Below are positions 34,327 through 43,048 of a stretch of 64,000 bases of DNA, piece after piece. The notes under the pieces are model-generated. The model did not search any database, was not told where the DNA came from, and saw only the letters and a list, made by a program, of their open reading frames with translations. The first letter of the stretch is position 1, and the number at the start of each line of letters is the position of its first letter. Source of the DNA: GW2011-AR15 sp964512765 (lineage in GTDB: Archaea > Nanobdellota > Nanobdellia > Woesearchaeales > GW2011-AR15). The translations under genes were made by a program, and so were the position numbers. The DNA lies in assembly GCA_964512765.1 (NCBI GenBank), contig CAZEKF010000001.1, forward strand, positions 1 to 64,000. The letters run 5' to 3'.

Positions 34327-34704
34327 TTACTTTTCCAACTTATCATAAACACCAAGTTTAACAATTTTCAAAGGTAACATTGCACACTTGATCCGAACAT
34401 GGCTTAATTCAATGCCGAGAAGTTCTAACACATTATCTTTTTCAAGTTTTTTTATGTCCTTAATAGTCATTCCTTTAATTTTTTCTGTTAACATTGACGC
34501 GGAAGCAGTTGAAATTGCACAACCATGTCCATGAAATTTCACATCTTTAACTTTTCCCCCTTTAAAATTTAGTTCAAATTCAAAAGAGTCGCCACACAAA
34601 GGGTTGGAATCTTGTGCTTTAACATCTGCATGTTTTAATTTGCCAAAATTCCTTGGATTTTCATAATGGTCTAGGATATTCTCTTGGTACATGTCAATTG
34701 TCAT
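34327..34704 (-). CDS. sufU: SufU/IscU-type iron-sulfur scaffold or sulfur-transfer protein
   Basis: The 125-residue protein has the three conserved cysteines C37 (PLCGD with D39), C62 (HGCAIS) and C107 (IKCAML). It receives persulfide sulfur from SufS and either builds or relays Fe-S clusters. It overlaps sufS by 4 nt and is the last gene of the suf operon. Confidence 0.93.
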   Translation of the reverse strand: MTIDMYQENILDHYENPRNFGKLKHADVKAQDSNPLCGDSFEFELNFKGGKVKDVKFHGHGCAISTASASMLTEKIKGMTIKDIKKLEKDNVLELLGIELSHVRIKCAMLPLKIVKLGVYDKLEK

Positions 34705-35939
34705 TTTCCAAATACTTCCAATACTTTTTTCAGTCCAGTTACTAAAACATCAATTTCTTCTTTTGTATTATAAACAAAAAAACTTGCACGACATGTTGCA
34801 TTTTCACCCATTCGTTCTGTTAATGGTTGCGCGCAATGATGACCTGTTCTAATAGCTACGCCAAATTCACTGTCCAATATTGTACCAACATCATGCGGAT
34901 GGGTGCCTTCTAAATTAAAAGTAACAATGCCACCTCGCTTTTCAATATCTAAAGGCCCGTAAAATCTAATTCCTTTTAACCCAGACATTTTTTCAAATGC
35001 GTATTTGGTTAATTCTTTTTCATGTTTTCGGATGTTTTTCAATCCCAACTTATTCAAATAATCAATAGCTGCACCGAACGCAATCCCGCCGCCAATATCT
35101 GGTGTTCCGGCTTCAAATTTATAAGGTAACTCGTTCCATTTGGATTTTTCTAAAGTAACTTCTCTTATCATGTCACCGCCACCCAAGAAAGGATGCATTT
35201 TTTCTAATAATTCTTTTTTACCATACAGTGCACCTGTGCCAGTGGGTGCTAACATTTTATGGCCAGTAATAACTAAAAAATCACAATTGATTTTTTTAAC
35301 ATCAACTTGCATATGTTGTACAGATTGTGACGCATCTACGAGGAACAAAGCACCATGTTCGTGCGCAATCTTACCAATTTCCTTAACAGAGTTAATAGTT
35401 CCTGTAACATTTGATACATGAACACACGTTACTAGTTTTGTTCTGTTAGTTATTTTTTTGTTTAAATCAACCATGTCAAGCGTGCCATCTCGATTAACAT
35501 CAGCAAATTTAACAACAACTCCTTTTTCTTTAAGAAACTGCCATGGTACAATGTTAGAATGGTGTTCCATAACTGTTGAAAGAACTTCGTCACCTTTCTT
35601 TAGACTGTGCATTGCCCAACCGTACATGACTAAATTAATTGCTTCAGTTGAATTTCTTAGGAAAATGATTTCTTCAAACGGATGTTCTGCGCCAAGGAAT
35701 TTTCCTACTTTAACATGCGCATCTTCGTATAATTCAGTTGCTTCTTGCGATAATGTATGAATTCCCCGGTGGACGTTTGCATTTGTTTCTTCATAATATT
35801 TTGTTAGAACATTAATAACTTGTTTAGGTTTTTGTGATGATGCCGCATTGTCTAAATAAATCAATTTTTTGCCATTAACCTTTCTGTCCAAGATTGGAAA
35901 ATCTTGCCTGACTTTTTCTACATCATACAAACATATCAC
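34701..35939 (-). CDS. sufS: Cysteine desulfurase SufS
   Basis: PLP enzyme that strips sulfur from cysteine. In the 412-residue protein the PLP lysine is K228 (ITGHKML), H126 stacks on the cofactor, and the catalytic C369 lies in RTGHHCAQPL, a group II (SufS) pattern. The start is ambiguous: a GTG at 35939 overlaps sufD in a GTGA junction, but that GTG is also part of a GGTGAT ribosome binding site, followed 4 nt later by an in-frame TTG at 35930. Length and motif order are otherwise normal. Confidence 0.95.
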   Translation of the reverse strand: MICLYDVEKVRQDFPILDRKVNGKKLIYLDNAASSQKPKQVINVLTKYYEETNANVHRGIHTLSQEATELYEDAHVKVGKFLGAEHPFEEIIFLRNSTEAINLVMYGWAMHSLKKGDEVLSTVMEHHSNIVPWQFLKEKGVVVKFADVNRDGTLDMVDLNKKITNRTKLVTCVHVSNVTGTINSVKEIGKIAHEHGALFLVDASQSVQHMQVDVKKINCDFLVITGHKMLAPTGTGALYGKKELLEKMHPFLGGGDMIREVTLEKSKWNELPYKFEAGTPDIGGGIAFGAAIDYLNKLGLKNIRKHEKELTKYAFEKMSGLKGIRFYGPLDIEKRGGIVTFNLEGTHPHDVGTILDSEFGVAIRTGHHCAQPLTERMGENATCRASFFVYNTKEEIDVLVTGLKKVLEVFGK

Positions 35940-37057
35940 CTTTGCAATTTTTCTTTAATTATTTTTTTAAACATAGTTTTTAATTTACTATCTTTTATTT
36001 TTTTTATAACAGGAGACAAATATCCTGCAATTATTAAACGTTTTGCTTGTGTTTTGTTCAATCCCCGTGACATAAGATAAAATATCTCGCGTTCATCAGG
36101 TTTTCCCAAAGTAGCACCATGGCTTGCTCTAACTTCGTTAGCGTCTATTTCTAGTGAAGGAATCGAATTTGACATAGCATTCTTACTCAGAATTAAGGAA
36201 TGATCAGACAAATATGAATTTGTATTTTGAGCATTTTTTAATATTTTTATTCTCCCTCTATAAACAGAAGTTGAGTCATCATTCAAAACACCTTTTATTA
36301 AAATGTCGCCAGAGGTGTTAGGAACATTATGATGAATGTTAGTTGTAATATCAAAATGCTGATTTTTTGATCCAAAAAACGCACCGTAAGCGTTTGAGAC
36401 AGAACCTTGTCCAGATATGACTGAATCAATTTTTATTCTACTACTTTTTCCACCGAATTGACCAAGAATCCAGTCGATTCGAGAATCTTTTTCTAAATTA
36501 ACTTTCCAGTTTCCAATGTTAATAACATTATTTTTCCAATTCTGGAGATTATGGAATATTATTTTTGAACTAGATTTTGCATGAATTTCTACAACATCGT
36601 TTCTAAAACAATCTTCTTTGAAACTAGTTGAATAATGCTCCTCTGCATAATTCAGACTTGCATTTTCTTCTAAAACAATAATTGTATGTGTAAAAACACT
36701 GCCTGGTTTGTTTGTTGTAATAATGTTTTTTAATTCTACTGAACAGTTTTTTGGAACATATATAAAAACACCTTCATTACAGTAAGCAGTGTGCATTGCA
36801 GTGAATTTATCTTGATTATATTTTACTAAAGACATAGGCGAGTATTTTTCAAACAAAACTCTATATTTTTTCATTGCTGTTTTGAGATCTGTAAAAATAA
36901 CATCTTCATTATTGTTCTCAGAAAATTCAATGTCCTGTGTTGTTTGTTTATATTTTTCTAAACTTAATTTTGATACATCTGTATATTCCCAACCTTTTTG
37001 TTTCAAAGAAGGCAATTCTAGTTTATTATATTTTGACAAAGCAGTTTTATGATCCAT
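35936..37057 (-). CDS. sufD: Fe-S assembly protein SufD
   Basis: Partner of SufB in the SufBC2D scaffold. The 373-residue protein has the SufBD beta-helix core and a C-terminus with SHGATLGKPDEREIFYLMSRGL, including the conserved His. It lies 5 nt after sufB and overlaps sufS by 4 nt at its 3' end. It lacks the SufB-type Cys, as expected for SufD. Confidence 0.95.
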   Translation of the reverse strand: MDHKTALSKYNKLELPSLKQKGWEYTDVSKLSLEKYKQTTQDIEFSENNNEDVIFTDLKTAMKKYRVLFEKYSPMSLVKYNQDKFTAMHTAYCNEGVFIYVPKNCSVELKNIITTNKPGSVFTHTIIVLEENASLNYAEEHYSTSFKEDCFRNDVVEIHAKSSSKIIFHNLQNWKNNVINIGNWKVNLEKDSRIDWILGQFGGKSSRIKIDSVISGQGSVSNAYGAFFGSKNQHFDITTNIHHNVPNTSGDILIKGVLNDDSTSVYRGRIKILKNAQNTNSYLSDHSLILSKNAMSNSIPSLEIDANEVRASHGATLGKPDEREIFYLMSRGLNKTQAKRLIIAGYLSPVIKKIKDSKLKTMFKKIIKEKLQR

Positions 37058-37062
37058 TTTAT

Positions 37063-38460
37063 TTATCCAACAGAACCTTCCATGTTAAGTTCTATTAATC
37101 TGTTAAGTTCAACAGCATATTCCATAGGAAGTTCTCTTACAAACTCATCCATGAAACCCCGGACAATCATTCCAAGAGCCTGTTCCTCAGAAAAGCCGCG
37201 GCTCATTAAATAAAACAATTGTTCTTCAGAAACACGGCCAACAGATGCTTCATGACCAATTGAAACATTTTTTTCTTTAACTTCCATATAAGGTATTGTA
37301 TCTGATGCAGATTTGTTGTCTAAAATTAGCGCGTCACAAATAACATTCGACTTAATATTATTACAACCTTTTTTAACTTTTAACAAACCGCGATACGTTG
37401 TCCTTCCACCATTTTTAGACACAGATTTAGACGTAATCTGAGACGTTGTATTTGGCGCCAAATGCAATATTTTTGCACCAGCATCTTGTATTTGATTTTT
37501 ACCTGCAAACGCAACAGAAATAACTTCACCGTGTGCTTTTTCTCCCAGTAAAAATATGGCAGGATATTTCATAGTTATTTTACTACCTAAGTTACCGTCT
37601 ACCCATTCAACTCTAGAATCTTTATGTGCATAAGCTCGTTTAGTTACTAGATTATAAACATTCTGTGACCAATTTTGGACAGTTGTATACCTAACAGTTG
37701 AACCTTCAAGCGCAATTATTTCAACAACTGCACTATGCAAAGAATCTGTTGTGTAAACTGGTGCAGTGCAACCTTCAATATAATGTACATAAGATCCTTT
37801 GTCTGCAATTATTAATGTTCTTTCAAACTGGCCAATGTTTTCAGCGTTTATTCTAAAATATGCTTGTAATGGTAAATCGACTTTCACACCAGGCGGAATG
37901 TAAATAAAAGATCCACCAGACCAAACAGCAGTATTCAATGCAGCGAATTTATTGTCATTAAATGGAACAATCTTCCCAAACCATTTTTTTACAATCTCAG
38001 GGTGTTCTCTTAGTCCACCGTCCATGTCTAAAAAAACTACACCTTTTTCTTGTAAATCTTTTTTTAAATTGTGGTACACAACTTCAGATTCATATTGTGC
38101 CCCAACACCTGCTAGAAAATTACGTTCTGCTTCAGGAATACCTAATTTATCAAACGTATTTCTAATATCATCAGGGACGTCATCCCATGATTTTGCTTGT
38201 TCACCTTCTGGTTTACCATAATAATATATGTCATCAAAATCAATCGTGGATAAATCTGCGCCCCATTTTGGCATTCTCCTGCTAAGAAAATGCTCATACG
38301 CCCTTAGCCTTAAATCAAGCATCCATTTTGGTTCGTTTTTTATTTTAGAAATTTGTTTAATTATGTTTTTATTAAGACCTTTTCCGGTTTTTATAGAAAA
38401 CTTTTCAGGATCTTTAAATCCGTACTTATACTCTGTTCCTAGTAGATCTTTTGTTATCAA
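37063..38460 (-). CDS. sufB: Fe-S assembly scaffold protein SufB
   Basis: Assembles Fe-S clusters with SufC and SufD. This 465-residue protein is of typical SufB length and contains the conserved VICDALILDNKSASDT with the candidate cluster/persulfide Cys, then IGHEASVGR with the conserved His and FYLMSRGF. It sits between sufC (3-nt gap) and sufD (5-nt gap). Confidence 0.96.
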   Translation of the reverse strand: MITKDLLGTEYKYGFKDPEKFSIKTGKGLNKNIIKQISKIKNEPKWMLDLRLRAYEHFLSRRMPKWGADLSTIDFDDIYYYGKPEGEQAKSWDDVPDDIRNTFDKLGIPEAERNFLAGVGAQYESEVVYHNLKKDLQEKGVVFLDMDGGLREHPEIVKKWFGKIVPFNDNKFAALNTAVWSGGSFIYIPPGVKVDLPLQAYFRINAENIGQFERTLIIADKGSYVHYIEGCTAPVYTTDSLHSAVVEIIALEGSTVRYTTVQNWSQNVYNLVTKRAYAHKDSRVEWVDGNLGSKITMKYPAIFLLGEKAHGEVISVAFAGKNQIQDAGAKILHLAPNTTSQITSKSVSKNGGRTTYRGLLKVKKGCNNIKSNVICDALILDNKSASDTIPYMEVKEKNVSIGHEASVGRVSEEQLFYLMSRGFSEEQALGMIVRGFMDEFVRELPMEYAVELNRLIELNMEGSVG

Positions 38461-38463
38461 CGA

Positions 38464-39201
38464 TCAAACCTCTTTTAACTTATCATAACCTGTTTTTTCA
38501 ATTTTTTCAGCTAATTTATAATTCCCAGATTTGACAAATTTTCCATTAATTAAAACATGAACATAATCTGGTTTAATATGATGTAATATTCTTTGATAAT
38601 GTGTAATGATTAGAACGCCAAGTTTTGATCCAACAAGTTTTTTTACACCATTAGCAACAACTTTTAGCGCGTCAACGTCTAACCCAGAATCTGTTTCATC
38701 AAGTATTCCAAATTTAGGTTCAAGAACAGCCATCTGTAAAATTTCTGTACGTTTTTTTTCACCACCAGAAAAACCAACATTAAGATTTCTTCCAGCAAAC
38801 TTTTTGTTAATTTTTAACATATCCATTTTATCATGCAACATATCCATGAAATCCATGACATTAATCTTGGTGTCTTTGATTTCGTTGTATGAAGTTCTTA
38901 AGAAATTCGCTAACGACACGCCAGGAATCTCAACAGGGTATTGAAAAGATAAAAACAAGCCGGCTTTAGCACGTTCACTTACACTCAAGTCCATAACATT
39001 TTTTCCATCTAACGTAACTTTTCCTTTTGTAATTTTGTACTTCGGATGGCCCATTAATGCGAACGACAAAGTACTTTTACCAGATCCGTTTGGTCCCATT
39101 AACGCGTGTATCTCGCCTGGTTTAATTTCAAGATTAACACCTTTCAATATTTCTTTATCTTCAACATTAACATGTAAATCTTTAATTTTTAATTTACTCA
39201 A
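38464..39201 (-). CDS. sufC: Fe-S assembly ATPase SufC
   Basis: ABC-type ATPase that drives SufBD remodelling. I start at the TTG at 39201 (245 residues, MSKLKIKDL), because GGTGAT sits 4 nt upstream; a TTG 21 nt earlier would put that ribosome binding site inside the gene. Walker A is GPNGSGKS (36-43), the ABC signature GFSGGEKKR, Walker B FGILDETDSGLD, and the His switch TH follows. It is the second gene of the operon, 11 nt after the regulator. Confidence 0.95.
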   Translation of the reverse strand: MSKLKIKDLHVNVEDKEILKGVNLEIKPGEIHALMGPNGSGKSTLSFALMGHPKYKITKGKVTLDGKNVMDLSVSERAKAGLFLSFQYPVEIPGVSLANFLRTSYNEIKDTKINVMDFMDMLHDKMDMLKINKKFAGRNLNVGFSGGEKKRTEILQMAVLEPKFGILDETDSGLDVDALKVVANGVKKLVGSKLGVLIITHYQRILHHIKPDYVHVLINGKFVKSGNYKLAEKIEKTGYDKLKEV

Positions 39202-39212
39202 TAAAATCACCT

Positions 39213-39560
39213 TTAGTAACAAATCTTACAATTTTTTTTACTTTCAATATGATCATGACATATGCTACAGATATACCGGGATTCTCTAATTTTTTTCAAG
39301 ATGTTTTGAAACTCTGTTCGAAAAGAATTGTTGTCCACAATTCTGGCGCAAGTGGCTTCAACTTCTTTTAAAACACCCTCACTAAATTTAATAGCGTCTC
39401 CCCTCTTGTTTCTCAAATATTGACTAACTGCAGCTTCAGTAATTCCAAGCATCTTGGCAATATTTTTTTGTTTTAATCCTTGTTTTTTTAGTGAAAAAAC
39501 AAATTGCCTTCTTAGTGCCGGCATTACAAACCAAACTTCAACTTCTTGAGGGGTGTCCAT
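39213..39560 (-). CDS. Cys-rich helix-turn-helix regulator, likely of the suf operon
   Basis: I start at the ATG at 39560 (115 residues). A helix-turn-helix spans about 27-50 (LKQKNIAKMLGITEAAVSQYL). A C-terminal cysteine set follows: C71, C98, C101, C111 and C114 (CSIC...CKIC), which could hold an Fe-S cluster or zinc. It is the first gene of a run of suf genes and its promoter holds a perfect 18-bp palindrome. By analogy with SufR/IscR, it probably senses Fe-S status and represses its own operon; this is inference from context. Confidence 0.8.
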   Translation of the reverse strand: MDTPQEVEVWFVMPALRRQFVFSLKKQGLKQKNIAKMLGITEAAVSQYLRNKRGDAIKFSEGVLKEVEATCARIVDNNSFRTEFQNILKKIRESRYICSICHDHIESKKNCKICY

Positions 39561-39566
39561 AAGAAA

Positions 39567-39584
39567 AATTAACAATTGTTAATT
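39567..39584 (-). promoter_or_regulatory. 18-bp palindromic operator upstream of the suf operon
   Basis: AATTAACAATTGTTAATT is a perfect palindrome lying 7 nt before the regulator ATG (39560), abutting a TATA box (TATAAAT, about 39585-39591). A repressor bound here would cover the transcription start. The short regulator with one HTH would bind as a dimer. Confidence 0.65.
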
Positions 39585-39599
39585 ATTTATAAATTTTAT

Positions 39600-40046
39600 T
39601 TATTTTACTAGCTTATCAAGTTCTTCCTGAAACTCTTCAGGATCTTTAAAATCTTTATACACAGAAGCAAACCTTATATACGAAACTTTATCAAGTTTTT
39701 TTAATCTTGTCATTATTAATCTTCCAATCAAAGAGTATGAAACTTCAGTCGATTCTTTGTTTTTAAGATGATATTCAATCTCTGTCACCATTTTTTTAAT
39801 ATCTTCTAATGAAACAGGGCGTTTTTCACATGCTCGCAAAATACCTTTTTCAAGTTTATTCTTGTCAAATTCTTCTCTTCGACCATCCTTTTTTCTAACA
39901 ATAAGAACAGCAGACTCTATTCTTTCATAAGTTGTGAACCTTTTTCCACAATCCAGACATTCTCTTCTTCTTCTTGTTGCAGTGTCTGCTTCAGTTTCTC
40001 TTTTATCGAGAACTTTTGTTTTTGAATCACAAAATGGACAGTTCAT
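39600..40046 (-). CDS. nrdR: NrdR-type transcriptional repressor
   Basis: Regulates ribonucleotide reductase genes in bacteria by sensing ATP/dATP. I start at the ATG at 40046 (148 residues, MNCPFCDS). The N-terminal zinc ribbon has C3, C6, C30 and C33, followed by the basic RRRREC region and an ATP-cone domain (about 45-135). Such proteins are typically bacterial, although NrdR occurs in some archaea. No ribonucleotide reductase gene is in this window. Confidence 0.93.
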   Translation of the reverse strand: MNCPFCDSKTKVLDKRETEADTATRRRRECLDCGKRFTTYERIESAVLIVRKKDGRREEFDKNKLEKGILRACEKRPVSLEDIKKMVTEIEYHLKNKESTEVSYSLIGRLIMTRLKKLDKVSYIRFASVYKDFKDPEEFQEELDKLVK

Positions 40047-40126
40047 AACATATGTGGAAAACAGTTCCAAATTAAAATATTATTATTTCAAAAAGTATAA
40101 TAACAATCATAAATTCACTTCTTATC

Positions 40127-40792
40127 ATGTTACACATTGTTTCAACACCGATTGGCAATATCGGAGATGTTACTTATAGGGCAATAGAACTTCTTAAACA
40201 AGTTGATTACATTTTAGTAGAAGACACCAGAAGAACATCTAAGTTACTTAATCATTACAATATAAAAAACAAATTAATAACATACAACGATATTAACAAA
40301 AAGAGAAAAACACCAAGTATTCTCCAAGATCTCAAAATTGAAAAAGAGGTTGCATTAGTAAGTGATTCAGGCACGCCAGGAGTAAGCGATCCGGGATTTT
40401 ATTTAGTCAGAGAATGTGTTAATTATAATATTAAGGTAAGTCCAGTGCCTGGTCCGAATGCATTGATCTCTGCTTTGGTTTGTTCAGGGCTACCAACTGA
40501 TAAATTCACTTTTTATGGTTTTTTTCCAAAAAAACAAGGAAAAATTAAATCATTACTTAATGAAATAAAAAAGAAAAAAGAATCCACTGTTTTTTACGAG
40601 TCACCTCACAGGATACTAAAAACATTAAAACAACTTTCTGAGTCTCTACCAGAACACAACATGGTTATTGCCAGAGAATTAACTAAAAAATTTGAGGAAT
40701 TTATTAGAGGAACTGTTAAAGAAGTTTATAACAACTTAAAAGACAAGAGTATAAAAGGAGAAATCACAGTTATTATCTCATCAAAATACTAG
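40127..40792 (+). CDS. rsmI: 16S rRNA (cytidine1402-2'-O)-methyltransferase RsmI
   Basis: Methylates the 2'-O of C1402 in small-subunit rRNA in bacteria. The 221-residue tetrapyrrole-methylase-like protein shows STPIGNIGDVTYRAIE at the N-terminus, VEDTRRTSKLL, SDSGTPGVSDPG, and VPGPNALISAL, all RsmI signatures. Archaea seldom carry RsmI, so its presence points to transfer from bacteria; the call itself is secure. Its last 20 nt overlap the convergent MEMO1 gene. Confidence 0.94.
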   Translation: MLHIVSTPIGNIGDVTYRAIELLKQVDYILVEDTRRTSKLLNHYNIKNKLITYNDINKKRKTPSILQDLKIEKEVALVSDSGTPGVSDPGFYLVRECVNYNIKVSPVPGPNALISALVCSGLPTDKFTFYGFFPKKQGKIKSLLNEIKKKKESTVFYESPHRILKTLKQLSESLPEHNMVIARELTKKFEEFIRGTVKEVYNNLKDKSIKGEITVIISSKY

Positions 40793-41621
40793 CGTAACTA
40801 ACACTATTTCTATAATCACCTAAAACATCAGTAGAAGTATAATATTTCAGTAATTCAGATGTTTTTTCTTTGTAGTTGTTCATAATTGTTAACAAAACTA
40901 AAATTGGAACAGCACCGCAGATTGTTATTTTTGTTTTATCTAAATATTCTTTGAAACCTTCAATATCAAAATTTAATATCAAATCAATAGCCTTTTTGTC
41001 AAGTTTGTTTAGATTTTCTTTAACATTATCTGTAAATGGAACATAACCATAATTAAAACCGTAATGTGTAAAATCAGAACTAATTATATAAACAACATTT
41101 TTGTTTTTTAAGGCTTCAAACAATTCATTACCTAGTTGAATAAGATTAATATCTTGTCCAAGAGAAATAGCAACAATTTCTTTTTTCATACCTAAAAATT
41201 GCAGAAAAGGTAACTGTACTTCAAGCGAATGTTCTTTCTCGTGACAATTTTTGTCAACATTTAAACTTGTTTTCTCAGTTAATTCAGTTACAAGTTCTTT
41301 GTTAGTTTTAACAATGCCCAAAGGAGTTTCCCAATCAACAAAAGAAAGGCCAGAGCCGTAACTCCTATGGTTCGGTCCAATTAAAATAAAGGTATCTGGT
41401 GATTTGGATTCAGTAATTTTTTTATATGCGTGTGCAGCACAACCACCTGAAAAATAATAACCTGCGTGAGGAACAATAACAGCTTTTATTCTGCCTTTTG
41501 TTTGTTCTTCTGGCAATTTTCCTGGTCCGAACTTAGACAAAAAACATTCTTTAATTTGTTGCTTTAATTTCTCAGGATCTGATTCATAAAAACTACCAGC
41601 AACAACACTTTTTCTTGTCAT
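40773..41621 (-). CDS. MEMO1 family protein
   Basis: The 282-residue protein matches the MEMO/AMMECR-linked family, related to class III extradiol dioxygenases: KSVVAGSFYE at the start, VPHAGYYFSGGCAAHAYK, IGPNHRSYG, a strand with DFTHYG, and a Cys-Gly-Ala near the end. The role is not settled; MEMO proteins bind metals. It overlaps the glycosyltransferase gene upstream by 4 nt. Confidence 0.92.
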   Translation of the reverse strand: MTRKSVVAGSFYESDPEKLKQQIKECFLSKFGPGKLPEEQTKGRIKAVIVPHAGYYFSGGCAAHAYKKITESKSPDTFILIGPNHRSYGSGLSFVDWETPLGIVKTNKELVTELTEKTSLNVDKNCHEKEHSLEVQLPFLQFLGMKKEIVAISLGQDINLIQLGNELFEALKNKNVVYIISSDFTHYGFNYGYVPFTDNVKENLNKLDKKAIDLILNFDIEGFKEYLDKTKITICGAVPILVLLTIMNNYKEKTSELLKYYTSTDVLGDYRNSVSYASILMR

Positions 41622-42706
41622 TTTAAAATAAATTTTTTTACAGCATCGAAAACATCATTAACTGTGATGGGTCCCATGTATTCTTTTCTATTTGTATCAG
41701 GAAAAACACCTTTATCATTTTGTATTGATGGAGTTAACTTTGTTTTATATATTGCAACATTATCTTTTCCGTAAGGTCCCCATAGAACTGGTGTGTTAGG
41801 TCCAAATAAGCCAATTGTTTTACATCTCTGCGCCGCAGCAATATGCATAGGTCCCGTGTCATTACTAATAAAAATATCACATTTAGATATTAAGTAAAAC
41901 GTTTCAGTTAGATCAAACTTACCAACAACATTAACTGGCTTGTTTTTCATCATTGAAATAATTTTTTTAGTCACATTTTTATTACTTGGTCCGTCTATAA
42001 AAAAAACCTCTACATTTAATTCATCAATTATTTTATCGGATAACTTCGCAAACCTATTTTCATACCACATTCTAGATTTTGCAGACTCTGCAACACCAGG
42101 AGTTATTCCCACCAATAATTTTACTTTATTTTTCAGATATTTGTCAACTTTTTTCTTGCTGTTGTTATCTACTTTTAACTGTTCTAATTTCTCTACTTCA
42201 TATTTAACACCAAGAACTCTTATCATGTCCAAATAATTCTGGATCATGTGCTGTTTTTTGTTAAACTCAACAGATTTATTGTATAATATGCTACGCCATT
42301 GATTTGAAAAGCCAATCCTTTCTTTGCCAAGGACAAATGCAAAGATCGCGCTAAGATTAAGGTAAGGTTCACAATCAAATACAAAGTCATATTTTCGGAA
42401 GCTAAATAATAATTTGATGAACTGCTTCTTGTTATCCATGTTGTAAATACAGTCAACGTTTTCATATGCTTGAAAAACAGACATAATCCTTTTTCTTGTT
42501 AACACATCAACAGCTGAATTTTTGAATTTTGTTTTAATCGCTTTAATCAATGTTAATGTTAAAACAGAATCACCTATTGCCCACAATTTTATCACAAGAA
42601 TTTTCTTTCTTTTACGCGGTTTTTTGTCAAATATTTTTAAAAAACCTAGAACAAGAACAATAAAAAATCCAACGTATTTATCTATTAATCTTTGTAACCT
42701 TACCAT
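41618..42706 (-). CDS. Glycosyltransferase family 9 (heptosyltransferase-like)
   Basis: The 362-residue protein has a basic/hydrophobic N-terminal segment (about 14-26) and the GT9 core: KILVIKLWAIGDSVLT near 35-50, and the C-terminal motif SNDTGPMHIAAA followed by LFGPNTPVLWGPYG. GT9 enzymes in bacteria add heptose to LPS; in archaea they probably build surface glycans. Its neighbours (GT2, DUF2304) support a glycan or lipid-linked sugar role. Confidence 0.88.
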   Translation of the reverse strand: MVRLQRLIDKYVGFFIVLVLGFLKIFDKKPRKRKKILVIKLWAIGDSVLTLTLIKAIKTKFKNSAVDVLTRKRIMSVFQAYENVDCIYNMDNKKQFIKLLFSFRKYDFVFDCEPYLNLSAIFAFVLGKERIGFSNQWRSILYNKSVEFNKKQHMIQNYLDMIRVLGVKYEVEKLEQLKVDNNSKKKVDKYLKNKVKLLVGITPGVAESAKSRMWYENRFAKLSDKIIDELNVEVFFIDGPSNKNVTKKIISMMKNKPVNVVGKFDLTETFYLISKCDIFISNDTGPMHIAAAQRCKTIGLFGPNTPVLWGPYGKDNVAIYKTKLTPSIQNDKGVFPDTNRKEYMGPITVNDVFDAVKKFILK

Positions 42707-43048
42707 TTACTTTTTTCTTTTTTTCTTAAGAGCAAGTTCTCTGACTAATAGCGTAATGGTTTTTTGATTATCTTCAAGCTTAACGTACAGTCTAAATATT
42801 AAATAAAACAAAACAGCAATACTTGCGTAAACTACAACATCAATTCCTCGTCCAATACCAAGAAATAATGCTATCTTACTAATTATCTGTGGAAAAAATA
42901 CAACAAAAACCAAACCTAACCAAATAGCTAACCAAAAAAACAACTCATTAACAGAGATTTGTTTATCCCTGGCTCTTAACACGACTCTGCTTATTGCGAA
43001 CAATGCAAACACCAGAGCAAAAATATGGATGATTGATATCATTTTCAC
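42707..43048 (-). CDS. DUF2304 membrane protein
   Basis: This 113-residue protein has three hydrophobic helices (about 4-20, 37-62, 70-92) and a charged C-terminal tail, like DUF2304 proteins, which nearly always accompany GT2 glycosyltransferases. It overlaps the GT2 gene by 4 nt and abuts the GT9 gene, forming a probable membrane-linked glycosylation operon. Confidence 0.85.
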   Translation of the reverse strand: MKMISIIHIFALVFALFAISRVVLRARDKQISVNELFFWLAIWLGLVFVVFFPQIISKIALFLGIGRGIDVVVYASIAVLFYLIFRLYVKLEDNQKTITLLVRELALKKKRKK

